Shown here: positions 17,645 to 26,105 of the stretch, piece by piece
Layout: the number at the start of each line of letters is the position of its first letter
Position numbering within the stretch: the first letter of the stretch is position 1
Source of the DNA: Rhabdobacter roseus
Lineage (GTDB): Bacteria; Bacteroidota; Bacteroidia; Cytophagales; Spirosomataceae
Length of the DNA: 64,000 nt
NCBI RefSeq assembly: GCF_014202275.1
Contig: NZ_JACHGF010000005.1
Coordinates: 317,789 to 381,788 of the forward strand
Reading direction: 5' to 3'
Translations under genes and position numbers: made by a program
The notes under the pieces: generated by a model
The model's database searches: none
Told to the model about the DNA's origin: nothing
The model's input: only the letters and a program-made list of their open reading frames with translations

Positions 17645-17691
17645 GGTACTTTTTCAACCCGTAGCTTCCAGCTACGCGCCGAAAAAGTACC
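17645..17691 (+). terminator. GTAC-armed stem-loop
   Basis: GGTACTTTTTC (17645-17655) is exactly complementary to GAAAAAGTACC (17681-17691). An inner GTAGC/GCTAC pair (17661-17665, 17671-17675) makes a second stem. It lies in the 230-base gap between the FG-GAP and epimerase genes and is a candidate terminator for the former. Confidence 0.45.
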
Positions 17692-17750
17692 TCGTTTCGC
17701 TCAAAAATCCTTCGTTTCGCTATTAAATTAATAACTCAAACACGCTTCTC

Positions 17751-18608
17751 ATGCAATTCGGGATCAATACCTACCTCTTTTCGCCGCGCTTTACTACGGA
17801 AAGTACCTCGTTGTTTCCGTTGTTTAAACAATGGGGCTACGACGGCGTAGAGATCGCCCTGGAAGAAGCGACCGACATTGACCCCGTGGGGGTGAAACGC
17901 GCCCTGGACGAACACGGGCTTACCTGCCGCTCGCTCTGCGCCGTGCTCGGTCCCGGCCGGGATCTGCGGGGTACGGAGCCCGAGCAGCAAGCGGCCCTCA
18001 GGTACCTTCTGGCCCTGCTGGAGCTCATGCCCCGGCTGGGAAATACCGTCCTGATCGGTCCGCTGTACTCCGCCGTGGGGCGCGCCGACCTGGTACCTCC
18101 CGACGAGTACCAGCAACAATGGGAAACCGTAGCGACCCACCTCAAGGTACTGGCGGCTAAAGCCGAAGCCCTGGACGTAACGCTGGCCCTTGAGCCCCTT
18201 AACCGCTACGAAACGGATTTTATCAACACCTGCGAGCAAGCCCTCCGGCTCATCGAGGAGGTAGGTAGCCCGGCGCTGAAGGTCCACCTGGATACCTTTC
18301 ACATGAACCTGGAAGAGAAAGACCCGGCGGCGGCTATTCTGAGGGCCGGAAACCGGCTGGGGCACGTGCATGCGTCGGGCAGCGACCGAGGTACCCCCGG
18401 CGGCGACCAGATCAACTGGGACCGAATATTTTTGGCCCTGAAGCAGGTTAATTATACCGGAGAAGTGGTGATCGAATCCTTTACGCCAGACGTAAAAGTG
18501 ATTGCCAAGGCGGCGTCCATCTGGCGGCAAGTGGAGCCCTCGCCCCAGGCCATCGCGGTGGAAGGCCTACGCTTCTTACAAGCTAAGGCCCAGCTACATG
18601 GAATATAA
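17751..18608 (+). CDS. Sugar epimerase, D-tagatose/D-psicose 3-epimerase-like TIM barrel
   Basis: 285 residues of the AP-endonuclease-2-like TIM-barrel family. MQFGINTYLF starts the first strand. The metal ligands fall in the expected order: glutamate in LALEPLNRYET (about residue 148), aspartate in VHLDTFHMN (about 181), histidine in GHVHASGSDRGTPGG (about 207), and glutamate in VVIESF (about 242). GTPGGDQINW after the histidine strand is typical of ketose 3-epimerases. It would interconvert ketohexoses at C-3 (for example psicose/fructose or tagatose/sorbose) in the cytoplasm. No signal peptide is present, unlike the second TIM-barrel epimerase near 63 kb. Confidence 0.85.
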   Translation: MQFGINTYLFSPRFTTESTSLFPLFKQWGYDGVEIALEEATDIDPVGVKRALDEHGLTCRSLCAVLGPGRDLRGTEPEQQAALRYLLALLELMPRLGNTVLIGPLYSAVGRADLVPPDEYQQQWETVATHLKVLAAKAEALDVTLALEPLNRYETDFINTCEQALRLIEEVGSPALKVHLDTFHMNLEEKDPAAAILRAGNRLGHVHASGSDRGTPGGDQINWDRIFLALKQVNYTGEVVIESFTPDVKVIAKAASIWRQVEPSPQAIAVEGLRFLQAKAQLHGI

Positions 18609-18668
18609 AGTACCCCGCCCGGTACTTTGCAGGTAGATGTACCCCCGCGCCCAGTCCAGGCACGGGCC

Positions 18669-18703
18669 AAACTACCTCGGAGCGTGGCGCGGCGGGGTAG
18701 TTT
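18669..18703 (+). terminator. Inverted repeat after epimerase gene
   Basis: AAACTACC (18669-18676) pairs with GGTAGTTT (18696-18703) across a GC-rich loop, then TAAG. It lies 60 bases after the epimerase stop. The arms use GGTAGTTT, a second word that recurs in the window, instead of the GTAC word. Confidence 0.35.
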
Positions 18704-18738
18704 TAAGATTGGTTGAACGAGACAAGCTGACAATATTT

Positions 18739-18770
18739 CATACCTGGTATGCTGACATACTAATGGTATG
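18739..18770. promoter_or_regulatory. Tandem CATAC...GTATG dyads
   Basis: CATACCTGGTATG (18739-18751) is a perfect odd palindrome, and CATAC-TAATG-GTATG (18756-18770) repeats the same half-sites with a five-base centre. The centres are 18 bases apart, so two dimers would sit nearly two helical turns from each other. They lie about 120-150 bases upstream of the DUF4136 lipoprotein gene, in a 282-base gap. This looks like a double operator; no regulator gene is adjacent. Confidence 0.35.
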
Positions 18771-18890
18771 GTTTTTTGAGTTTATATAGAAGAATTCACA
18801 CCAACATGATTCGATAGCAGGGTACCTGTTTAGCGGAATGTGCGGAAGGAGTTCTTACTTCGTTTAATCACTTAAAAAATCACCCATAAG

Positions 18891-19469
18891 ATGAAAGCAA
18901 TTGGAAAAATAGCAAGCTACCTGCTGGTAGTGCTTTTGGCCGGGGGGATGCTGGTATCGTGTAGCCAGGCTTTGCAGGTGCAATATGATTACGATACTTC
19001 GGTCAATCTGAAACAATTCAAAACCTTTAAGGTAGAGGCGGAAAGAAACATGCAGCAGGACCCCCTGCTGGGTAGTGAGCTCAACCGCCGCCGCCTGACC
19101 GATGCGGTAACGCAGGTTATGCAGCAAAAAGGGTACAAGTTGGATAGCGACAATCCTGAGATTGTGGTACGGTACATGACCGACGTCAAAGACCGTCAGC
19201 AGGTACGTTCCAACAACAACTTCTCGCCCTACTGGTGGTGGTACGGCCCCATGAACAACAACATCTCTACCTACAACTACCAGGAGAGTCGCTTCATTCT
19301 GAATATCTATCAGTCCGAATCGAACCGCATGGTGTGGCAAGGCTGGGCATCGGGGAAAGTAAAAGCGCCTAACAAGCGCGACGACCGCGACGAAATGATG
19401 CGCAATACCATCATGGACATCCTGCGCAGCTTTCCCCAGGCTACCGCCGATACTTACACCAGTCGGTAG
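18891..19469 (+). CDS. DUF4136 lipoprotein
   Basis: 192 residues. The signal ends in a lipobox, GGMLVSCSQ (Cys about residue 24), so the mature protein is lipid-anchored. The mature part begins VQYDYDTSVNLKQFKTFKV and continues with LNRRRLTDAVTQVMQQKGYKL, matching the DUF4136 pattern of a small alpha/beta lipoprotein of the cell envelope. Function is unknown. It is a stand-alone gene, preceded by the tandem dyads at 18739-18770 and followed by a strong terminator hairpin shared with the convergent porin gene. Confidence 0.85.
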   Translation: MKAIGKIASYLLVVLLAGGMLVSCSQALQVQYDYDTSVNLKQFKTFKVEAERNMQQDPLLGSELNRRRLTDAVTQVMQQKGYKLDSDNPEIVVRYMTDVKDRQQVRSNNNFSPYWWWYGPMNNNISTYNYQESRFILNIYQSESNRMVWQGWASGKVKAPNKRDDRDEMMRNTIMDILRSFPQATADTYTSR

Positions 19470-19498
19470 TTTTTCAGGATAAAAAACAACGAATAACC

Positions 19499-19534
19499 AC
19501 AAGCCCGCCGCGGAATACTCTGCGGCGGGCTTGT
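19499..19534. terminator. Bidirectional intrinsic terminator
   Basis: A perfect 13-base stem: ACAAGCCCGCCGC (19499-19511) with GCGGCGGGCTTGT (19522-19534) and a ten-base loop. It lies between the convergent DUF4136 and porin genes, with an A-rich flank on the left and a T/G-rich flank on the right. Confidence 0.75.
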
Positions 19535-19563
19535 TGTGTAATCAGGTACCTTGAAAAAGCCTG

Positions 19564-20880
19564 CTAAAACCGAAACTGCAACCGGCAGGTGAATACGTCG
19601 TCATCCAGGTCTTGGGTGTAGCCGGGTAGCCGGGTCTCTTCGTTTTTTACCCTATCGTACCACAGCATGAGCCGTAAGTTGTCATTGATGTAATAGTTAT
19701 AGCCCATGCCGAGCGTCCGGAAGGTCACGTCGGCCCCCGTGAAGCCTTCGCCCAGCGACTGGCCCGCCACCGCCGTGTTGGGATCGTACCAGTCGTACTT
19801 GACGCCCAGCTGGTGCCTCTCGGTAAAAATGGGCTGTAAAAAATAAAAGTAAGCGCCGTTAAAAGGCCGCACGAAAAGCGGTGCCAGCGTGCCGCCGTTG
19901 AAGCTAGGAATTCCGTAGGGCGACTCGGAGGAAGTGCGGGTGGAGGTTTGGGTACCGGTGATGTACTCGGCCCGCAGCTCCGTATTCCCCACGCGGGTCG
20001 GGATTTGTATTTGCAGATCGGCTCCGTAGTAGTGGCGGGGGGCAATTTTACCTACGTTGGCGGGATTGTCATCCAAACGAAAAGTACCCTTTTCCATGCG
20101 GTAAACCTCGTTGGTAAATTGCTCCATGCCTCCGTACAAAATGGACGCCCCTCCTGAGATTAGAAAGGGAGAAAGTTTAGCCTGCTTGATCGACACGCGC
20201 CCGATGACGTCCTTGTGGCTGTCTATGTCCGAGGAAGCATTGAGGCCCTGGCCGTTGAATACGCCCAGGTCGGCCTTGATCTTGGAAAGTGGGTGGTCTT
20301 TGCGCTGCGGCTGGAAGGAAACCATCGCGCCGATGTCGCGCTCGGTGCGCATGAGCAGCTGCGACATTCGCCCCCGCTCCGGCGACTCCCGGTCGTTGGA
20401 GCCGAGGTTAATCTCAAAACCAAAGGGCCGCGGAAAAATACCCGCCGTCAGGTTGAAGAGGTGCCATTTGGGATCGTAAACCCGCCCCCAAAAATCGCGC
20501 GTAAAAAAGCCGCGCTCGGTGCCGTCAAACTGAAAAACAAAAAAGACGGAGGGCAGGCCTTCTTTATTAAAATGGGAATAATCGAGCCGTAAACGCCCCC
20601 GGCGCAGCGAGAAGCGATTGTTCACGGCCGCCGGAAAATCGCCCCCAATGAAGCTAGGCGCGCCTTTGGACTGAGCTACCTGAAACTGCGGCTGGATGTA
20701 GCCGCTGAACCGCAGCCGGTTGAATTTCTCATAAAACGAGAAGAGCCCCGATTGGAAAAGGGTCGTGTCGGTGAGATTGTCCATGATCAGCTGCGCTTTA
20801 CTCGGCTGAGCGAAGCACAGAAGAAATACAAAGCCGATCGTCACCAGGCGCTCAGCGCGCTTCTTAAAAAAGAAAATCAT
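19564..20880 (-). CDS. Outer-membrane porin, phosphate-selective OprO/OprP type
   Basis: 438 residues with a cleavable signal (VTIGFVFLLCFAQPSKAQ). The mature protein begins with a FNRLRFSGYIQPQFQVAQ strand, followed by FSLRRGRLRLDYSHF and GRVYDPKWHLFNLTAGIFPRPFGFEI, characteristic of the phosphate-selective porin O/P family. Alternating aromatic and polar residues and the terminal CRLQFRF phenylalanine (the beta-signal for outer-membrane insertion) support a 16-strand-type barrel. It likely admits small anions; phosphate specificity cannot be proved from sequence. A long inverted repeat precedes its start and separates it from the thioredoxin-fold gene. Confidence 0.85.
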   Translation of the reverse strand: MIFFFKKRAERLVTIGFVFLLCFAQPSKAQLIMDNLTDTTLFQSGLFSFYEKFNRLRFSGYIQPQFQVAQSKGAPSFIGGDFPAAVNNRFSLRRGRLRLDYSHFNKEGLPSVFFVFQFDGTERGFFTRDFWGRVYDPKWHLFNLTAGIFPRPFGFEINLGSNDRESPERGRMSQLLMRTERDIGAMVSFQPQRKDHPLSKIKADLGVFNGQGLNASSDIDSHKDVIGRVSIKQAKLSPFLISGGASILYGGMEQFTNEVYRMEKGTFRLDDNPANVGKIAPRHYYGADLQIQIPTRVGNTELRAEYITGTQTSTRTSSESPYGIPSFNGGTLAPLFVRPFNGAYFYFLQPIFTERHQLGVKYDWYDPNTAVAGQSLGEGFTGADVTFRTLGMGYNYYINDNLRLMLWYDRVKNEETRLPGYTQDLDDDVFTCRLQFRF

Positions 20881-20938
20881 TAAAACCAGTCAAATAAAAG
20901 TAGTGTCAGATGCGCCTGCGTGAGTGCTTTAGCACTTT

Positions 20939-20991
20939 GCGGCCGGGCTCTTTGAAAACGTACCAAGTACCTGTTCAAAGAGCCCGGCCGC
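20939..20991. terminator. 18-base perfect inverted repeat
   Basis: GCGGCCGGGCTCTTTGAA (20939-20956) is exactly complementary to 20974-20991. The 17-base loop contains two GTACC words. A second palindrome AGTGCT-TT-AGCACT sits just to its left (20923-20936). On the minus strand it lies after the thioredoxin-fold gene and before the porin, so it most likely terminates the former, although no long T-tract follows. Confidence 0.55.
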
Positions 20992-21063
20992 CAAACACGT
21001 AAAGTACCTGGGCCAGTACAAATATGACTACTTTTTATTGACAAATAAAGCGAAGTACCCTCG

Positions 21064-22542
21064 CTACTTCCCGGCCAGCTTGTTCAATTGGGCCTGTAGA
21101 TGCTTGTTGTCGGGAAATTCCGGCGCTACCCAGCGGTCCACGATTTTGCCCGAGGCATCTACCACCACAAAGGGGTGGCGCGTATCGATGGCGTACTTTT
21201 TCTTCAACTCTTCGGTGGCCTCTTCCGACGCCCACAGGTGCATCACACCCGGCCGGGCTTCGGTGTACTCTTTCCAGAGCGAAAACGGAATACCCGGCGC
21301 TACACTGATGTACACGAAGCTCACGCTCTCGTGAAAGCTCTCTTCCAGGGCCTTCAGGGCGGGCTCGTGCTGCTTCAGGTTAAAAGCAAACACCAGCAGC
21401 ACCGGATTGCCCTCGAAGCTGGCCAAAGGTACCTGGGTGCTGTCTACGCCCAGCAGCGTTACGTTAGGTACTTTGGAGCCACTTTTGAGTTTTCCTTTGG
21501 CATCAAGTACCTGCGCAAAGTACTTGCCGTGCGCCGACTGCGGGTAGGTTTTGCGGTAGTCGGCCAGGAGCTCGTTGGCTACTTCCGTGGCCGTGAGGGC
21601 CGTGGCGGCGTAGTTGAGCCAGTAGGTCTGGAGGTACTGCTGCTGCGCGGGGAAGCCCTGCAGCTTTTCCTTGCTTTGCCGATAGGCTTCGCGCACGGCC
21701 TCGGCGGTGAGGGCGTTTTGGCTGGCGGAGTCGAGCTGGTACTTACGGCTAATCGGGATGAGCAGCCAGTTGCGGAGCTCGTTGCGGTAGGCCTGGCTAA
21801 TCAGCGCTTCGTCGGGAAGTACCTTGAAATCCTGCAAGGTAAAATCTTCCAGGGCGGTGCGCTGCTTGGCATCCATCTTGACGGCCCGGTTGCGGCGCAT
21901 TTCGCGGTCGGCCAGGATGGCCTTGATCAAGTAGGGCTCCGTCATGGTGGTAGCCTGCACAAAGGCATCAAAGGTAGCGTCGGGGCTATTTTGCGCTTTG
22001 AAGGCCTGGTACTGCGTGAGCCGCACCTGCTTCAGGCTATCGCTTTGCCGCAACACATCTTCGTTTTTGACCTGGTTGGGACGGAAGCCAAAAGCCGGTA
22101 GGTACTGGTAATGGTTTTCGAGAAAATAATTCTGAAGGAATTGCTGGTAAGGAGCGCTCTTGCCAATAAAATTCACGGTTTGGTTTGGACCGATCTGGGC
22201 GGTAAGGTCGTCGCCGGGCACCAGGTATAGCAGCTGGTTTCGTCCCCGCTCGGAGGTACTTTGGGCATTGGGCATGATCAGCATTTTGACCAGGATTGGC
22301 TTACTGGTTTGAATGGTGGCGGTTCCTTTGGGTTCGGCGCTGAGGTCAAAAACCCCCACGTTGTCAAACTGCGTTTCGGACAGGCCCACGCCCAGCGTTT
22401 CGTGAAACTGCACGCGCTCGGCCATCAGTGAAACCACGTACTTGACCGAGTCGGCGGCCGCCACCGTAATTCGGGCGGAATTTTGGGCGGAGGCGAGGCC
22501 TGACGTGAGCAGGCCCAGCAAAGCCATCAGATAGATTTTCAT
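21064..22542 (-). CDS. Secreted thioredoxin-fold (TlpA/AhpC-TSA-like) protein lacking CxxC
   Basis: 492 residues with a signal peptide (YLMALLGLLTSGLASAQ). The N-terminal ~330 residues are helical, like the DUF4369 or DUF5106-type extensions found in Bacteroidota TlpA proteins. The last ~140 residues have the thioredoxin pattern: GSKVPNVTLLGVDSTQVPLASFEGNPVLLVFAF, later VSFVYISVAP and the cis-proline-like RHPFVVVDASGKIV. Where redox-active members have WCxxC, this one has FNLKQHEPALKALEES, with no cysteine. It therefore cannot be a disulfide oxidoreductase and may act as a binding or scaffold protein. It is monocistronic. Confidence 0.75.
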   Translation of the reverse strand: MKIYLMALLGLLTSGLASAQNSARITVAAADSVKYVVSLMAERVQFHETLGVGLSETQFDNVGVFDLSAEPKGTATIQTSKPILVKMLIMPNAQSTSERGRNQLLYLVPGDDLTAQIGPNQTVNFIGKSAPYQQFLQNYFLENHYQYLPAFGFRPNQVKNEDVLRQSDSLKQVRLTQYQAFKAQNSPDATFDAFVQATTMTEPYLIKAILADREMRRNRAVKMDAKQRTALEDFTLQDFKVLPDEALISQAYRNELRNWLLIPISRKYQLDSASQNALTAEAVREAYRQSKEKLQGFPAQQQYLQTYWLNYAATALTATEVANELLADYRKTYPQSAHGKYFAQVLDAKGKLKSGSKVPNVTLLGVDSTQVPLASFEGNPVLLVFAFNLKQHEPALKALEESFHESVSFVYISVAPGIPFSLWKEYTEARPGVMHLWASEEATEELKKKYAIDTRHPFVVVDASGKIVDRWVAPEFPDNKHLQAQLNKLAGK

Positions 22543-22725
22543 ACAAATAGCAGCTAAGTTGAGGTCAATGGAATGAGTTAATTAGCTCTATAAAAACTTT
22601 GCCAATCCGTTAATAACGCTTTCCTTGGCGGAAAGTACTTGAGCTTCGTCCATTTTTTACCCAATTCGCACCAAAAGACGGGCCCGTCCCCCTATTTTTG
22701 GGTCCTGATTCTGAACCCCGCTTCC

Positions 22726-25671
22726 ATGAAACGTGCTTTGTTTGTCCAGTTCAATACCCTACGCGCTACCTTTGAGGGGGAGCTCTACTACGACGACTCC
22801 ACCCTGCATACCGCCCAGCGGCACGTCTACGCCACCGACGCCTCCGTGTACCAGGAAGTACCCCTGGCGGTGGCGCTGCCGCGCAGCGTGGCGGATCTGC
22901 GGCGGCTGATCGAGTTTGCCACGCAGCAGAAACTGACGCTCATTCCGCGGGCGGCAGGTACCTCGCTGGCCGGGCAGGTAGTAGGCAAGGGTATTGTGGT
23001 AGATATTTCGAAGTACTTTGGGCAAATTTTGGAAATAAACCCCGAAGAAAAGTGGGTGCGGGTGCAGCCGGGCGTAATCCGCGACGATTTGAACAAGGCG
23101 CTCGCGCCGTACAGCTTGCTCTTCGGCCCCGAAACCTCCACCGCCAGCCGCGCCATGATTGGCGGCATGATTGGGAATAACTCCTGCGGCTTGCACTCCA
23201 TCAGCTGGGGTACCACCCGCGACCACCTGCTGGAAGTAAAAGCGCTGCTCGCCGACGGCACCGAAACAACCTTTTCCTCGCTGGACATGCCTGCTTTCCA
23301 CCAAAAAATAGCGGACCCAGGTACCCCAAGTACCCGCGAAAAAGCCATCTACGCCGGGATGTGGGGGGTACTTTCCAACCCCGTCGATCAGGCGCTCATC
23401 CGGAAGCAATTTGCCAAGCCCACCGTGACCCGCCGCAACTCCGGCTACGCCCTCGACGCCCTGCTAGACGACTTCGCCACGCGCGAGCGCGTCAATCTGT
23501 GCAGCCTCATTGCGGGTTCGGAGGGTACTTTGTGCTTCGTAACCGAGGCCAAGCTCGGGCTGGTCGAAGTACCTCCCGCCGCCGTGGGGGTAGTTTGTGT
23601 CCACGCCCGCTCGCTGGCCGAGTCGCTACACGTGAACCGCGTAGCCATGCGGCACAGCCCCAAGGCTTCGGAGCTCGTGGACAAGTATATCATGGATTTT
23701 ACCAAAGATCACCACGAGTATTCCAAAAATAGATTTTTTCTGGAAGGTGACCCCGCCGCGCTGCTCCTGGTGGAGTTTTGGGGTACTACCGAAGCCGAAG
23801 TAGAAGTACAGGCCGCCGCCCTCGTGGCCGACCTGCGCGCCGAAGGCCTGGGCTACGCCTACCCGCTGCTCTTCGGTGCCGACGCTACCAAAGCCTGGGA
23901 CATCCGGAAGGCGGGACTGGGGCTGATCCGTAACCTACCCGGCGACACCCAGCCCGTAAACCTCATCGAAGACTGCGCCGTGGCCGTGGAAGATCTACCC
24001 GCCTACATTGCCGACGTAGAGCAGCTCCTGGCCCGGCACCAGCTGCACGCCTCGTACTACGCCCACGCCGGAGCCGGTGAGCTGCACGTGGAGCCCATGA
24101 TTAATCTCAAAACCAGCGAGGGCAAGTACCTTTTCCGGCAGGTACTGGCCGAAACCGCCGCGCTGGTGAAGAAATACAACGGAGCGCTCTCGGGCGAGCA
24201 CGGCGACGGCCGCCTGCGCGGGGAATTTATTCCCTTCATGATGGGACAGGAGGTCTACGAGCTCTTCCGGCAGGTGAAGCGCCTCTGGGACCCGAACGGT
24301 ATCTTCAACGCCAACAAGATCGTGGATACCCCGCCCATGAACGAGTCGCTGCGTTACGAGCCCGACCAGCCCGCCCCTACCCTGCATACTACCTTTGATT
24401 TCACGGCCGACGAAAGTATGCTGCGCCTGGCTGAGAAATGCAGCGGCTCCGGCGACTGCCGCAAAACCCAGCTCACCGGCGGCACCATGTGCCCCAGCTA
24501 CATGGCTACCCGCAGCGAGCGCGACACCACCCGCGCCCGCGCTAACGTGCTGCGGCAGTACTATACCCCCGGCGGCACGGTACCTACCCAGGCTGAGGCC
24601 GTCAAGGAGGTTCTTGACCTGTGTCTTTCGTGCAAGGGCTGCAAAGCCGAGTGCCCTTCCAGCGTGGATGTGGGTAAAATGAAGGCGGAATTTACCCAGC
24701 AGCAGTACGACCGGCACGGCGCGCCCGCGCGCGCCAAACTCATAGCGGGCTTTACGCGGCAAATGAAGCTGGCGTCGCTGGCTCCCTGGGCCTACAACGC
24801 CGTATTTGGTACTTCGGCCTTGCGCCAAGTAGCCAACAAACTAGTGGGCTTCCACCCCGACCGCACCATGCCGCGGCTGCACGCCAGTACCCTGCGGAGC
24901 TGGTACAAAAAGCAAAGTACCCCCGTGGGCGCTACGCAGAGTAAGGTATACTTATTCTGTGATGAATTTACCAACTACAACGACGTCGAGATTGGTAAAA
25001 AAGCCATTTTACTACTGCAAAAACTAGGGTATGAGGTGGTAGTGCCGGAGCACCTGGAGTCGGGGCGAACGTACCTTTCCAAGGGTTTTGTGAAAGAGGC
25101 CCGCGCCATTGCCATTCGAAATGTAGAACTTTTGAAAGATATAGTGACGGAAAGTACCCCGCTGATCGGGATTGAGCCCTCGGCCATTCTGACCTTCCGC
25201 GACGAGTACCCCGACCTGGTACCTGACTCCCTCCGGGCTGATGCCCGCCGCCTGGGCACCCAGGCGCTACTTTTTGAAGAGTTCATAGCACGGGAGCGGG
25301 ACGCGGGACGCATCAAAAAAGGCGTGTTTACCAAAGAAAAACGCCTCGTCAAACTACACGGACACTGCCACCAGAAGGCGCTGTCGTCGTTGGTGCCGGC
25401 CAAAAAAATGTTGTCGCTACCCGAAAATTACGACGTACAGCTGATCCCGTCGGGCTGCTGCGGCATGGCGGGTAGTTTTGGTTACGAAGTCGAGCACTAC
25501 GAAGTTTCGATGCAAATTGGGGAGCTGGTGCTGTTTCCGACGGTCCGGCAACAACCCGAAGAAGTGATCATTGCCGCGCCTGGTACGAGCTGTCGGCACC
25601 AAATAAAAGACGGAACCGGACGCCTCGCGAAGCATCCGGTTGAGGTACTTTGGGAAGCCTTAGTACCTTGA
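22726..25671 (+). CDS. FAD-linked oxidase fused to Fe-S (CCG-domain) oxidoreductase
   Basis: 981 residues from the ATG at 22726; the open frame upstream to 22639 is not protein-like. The N-terminal half is a PCMH-type FAD domain (RAAGTSLAGQVVGKGIVVDI, GGMIGNNSCGLHS) with the FAD-linked oxidase C-terminal domain (YYAHAGAGELHVEPMI, GEHGDGRLRGEF). Next comes a ferredoxin-like region with cysteine clusters CSGSGDCRKTQ and CLSCKGCKAECP (about residues 572-644). The C-terminus has GHCHQKAL and SGCCGMAGSFGY, the CCG heterodisulfide-reductase-like domain. The architecture is that of YdiJ/D-2-hydroxyglutarate- or D-lactate-dehydrogenase-like enzymes that pass electrons from a 2-hydroxyacid to the membrane chain. 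Confidence 0.88.
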   Translation: MKRALFVQFNTLRATFEGELYYDDSTLHTAQRHVYATDASVYQEVPLAVALPRSVADLRRLIEFATQQKLTLIPRAAGTSLAGQVVGKGIVVDISKYFGQILEINPEEKWVRVQPGVIRDDLNKALAPYSLLFGPETSTASRAMIGGMIGNNSCGLHSISWGTTRDHLLEVKALLADGTETTFSSLDMPAFHQKIADPGTPSTREKAIYAGMWGVLSNPVDQALIRKQFAKPTVTRRNSGYALDALLDDFATRERVNLCSLIAGSEGTLCFVTEAKLGLVEVPPAAVGVVCVHARSLAESLHVNRVAMRHSPKASELVDKYIMDFTKDHHEYSKNRFFLEGDPAALLLVEFWGTTEAEVEVQAAALVADLRAEGLGYAYPLLFGADATKAWDIRKAGLGLIRNLPGDTQPVNLIEDCAVAVEDLPAYIADVEQLLARHQLHASYYAHAGAGELHVEPMINLKTSEGKYLFRQVLAETAALVKKYNGALSGEHGDGRLRGEFIPFMMGQEVYELFRQVKRLWDPNGIFNANKIVDTPPMNESLRYEPDQPAPTLHTTFDFTADESMLRLAEKCSGSGDCRKTQLTGGTMCPSYMATRSERDTTRARANVLRQYYTPGGTVPTQAEAVKEVLDLCLSCKGCKAECPSSVDVGKMKAEFTQQQYDRHGAPARAKLIAGFTRQMKLASLAPWAYNAVFGTSALRQVANKLVGFHPDRTMPRLHASTLRSWYKKQSTPVGATQSKVYLFCDEFTNYNDVEIGKKAILLLQKLGYEVVVPEHLESGRTYLSKGFVKEARAIAIRNVELLKDIVTESTPLIGIEPSAILTFRDEYPDLVPDSLRADARRLGTQALLFEEFIARERDAGRIKKGVFTKEKRLVKLHGHCHQKALSSLVPAKKMLSLPENYDVQLIPSGCCGMAGSFGYEVEHYEVSMQIGELVLFPTVRQQPEEVIIAAPGTSCRHQIKDGTGRLAKHPVEVLWEALVP

Positions 25672-25697
25672 AGTTAATACCTTAACAAAGAGTCGAT

Positions 25698-25937
25698 TTA
25701 AGGATTCCTGAAATCGGACGAGGAGGTATCGGCACCCGCGCCGTAGTCACCGGCTACGGTGTCGGATGACACGGCCCCGGGCGTATTGCTGTTGGGCGTT
25801 ACATCGCCGCCGTGGTTAAAAACGCCTCCTACAAAGGCGATAATCATCAGGATAATTCCGATACCCACAATCCACATCCAGACGTTGCGGGTACTTTTGG
25901 TCGCTTTGGCTTCTTGATCTATTTCTTTTCTGTTCAT
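25698..25937 (-). CDS. Small single-pass membrane protein
   Basis: 79 residues from the ATG at 25937; a start at 25964 would add nine. A charged N-terminus (MNRKEIDQEAKATKSTRN) leads into one hydrophobic helix (VWMWIVGIGIILMIIAFVGG) and a flexible Ser/Thr/Gly/Asp-rich tail. I do not recognise a family. It converges on the FAD/Fe-S gene with only 26 bases between their stops. Confidence 0.6.
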   Translation of the reverse strand: MNRKEIDQEAKATKSTRNVWMWIVGIGIILMIIAFVGGVFNHGGDVTPNSNTPGAVSSDTVAGDYGAGADTSSSDFRNP

Positions 25938-26105
25938 AGCAGATATCTGATTTTTTGAAAGCAAGGCACTAATTCTGTACCACTACCCATTATTCCGTTT
26001 ACGACGCCTTCTAAACGGCGGCTGTGGAAATTTATCCCCTTTGGCCGGTACCCGGAGCCAAGGACTTTTATGTGTATATTGGCTTTTTAATTCCACGGAA
26101 CCGGC

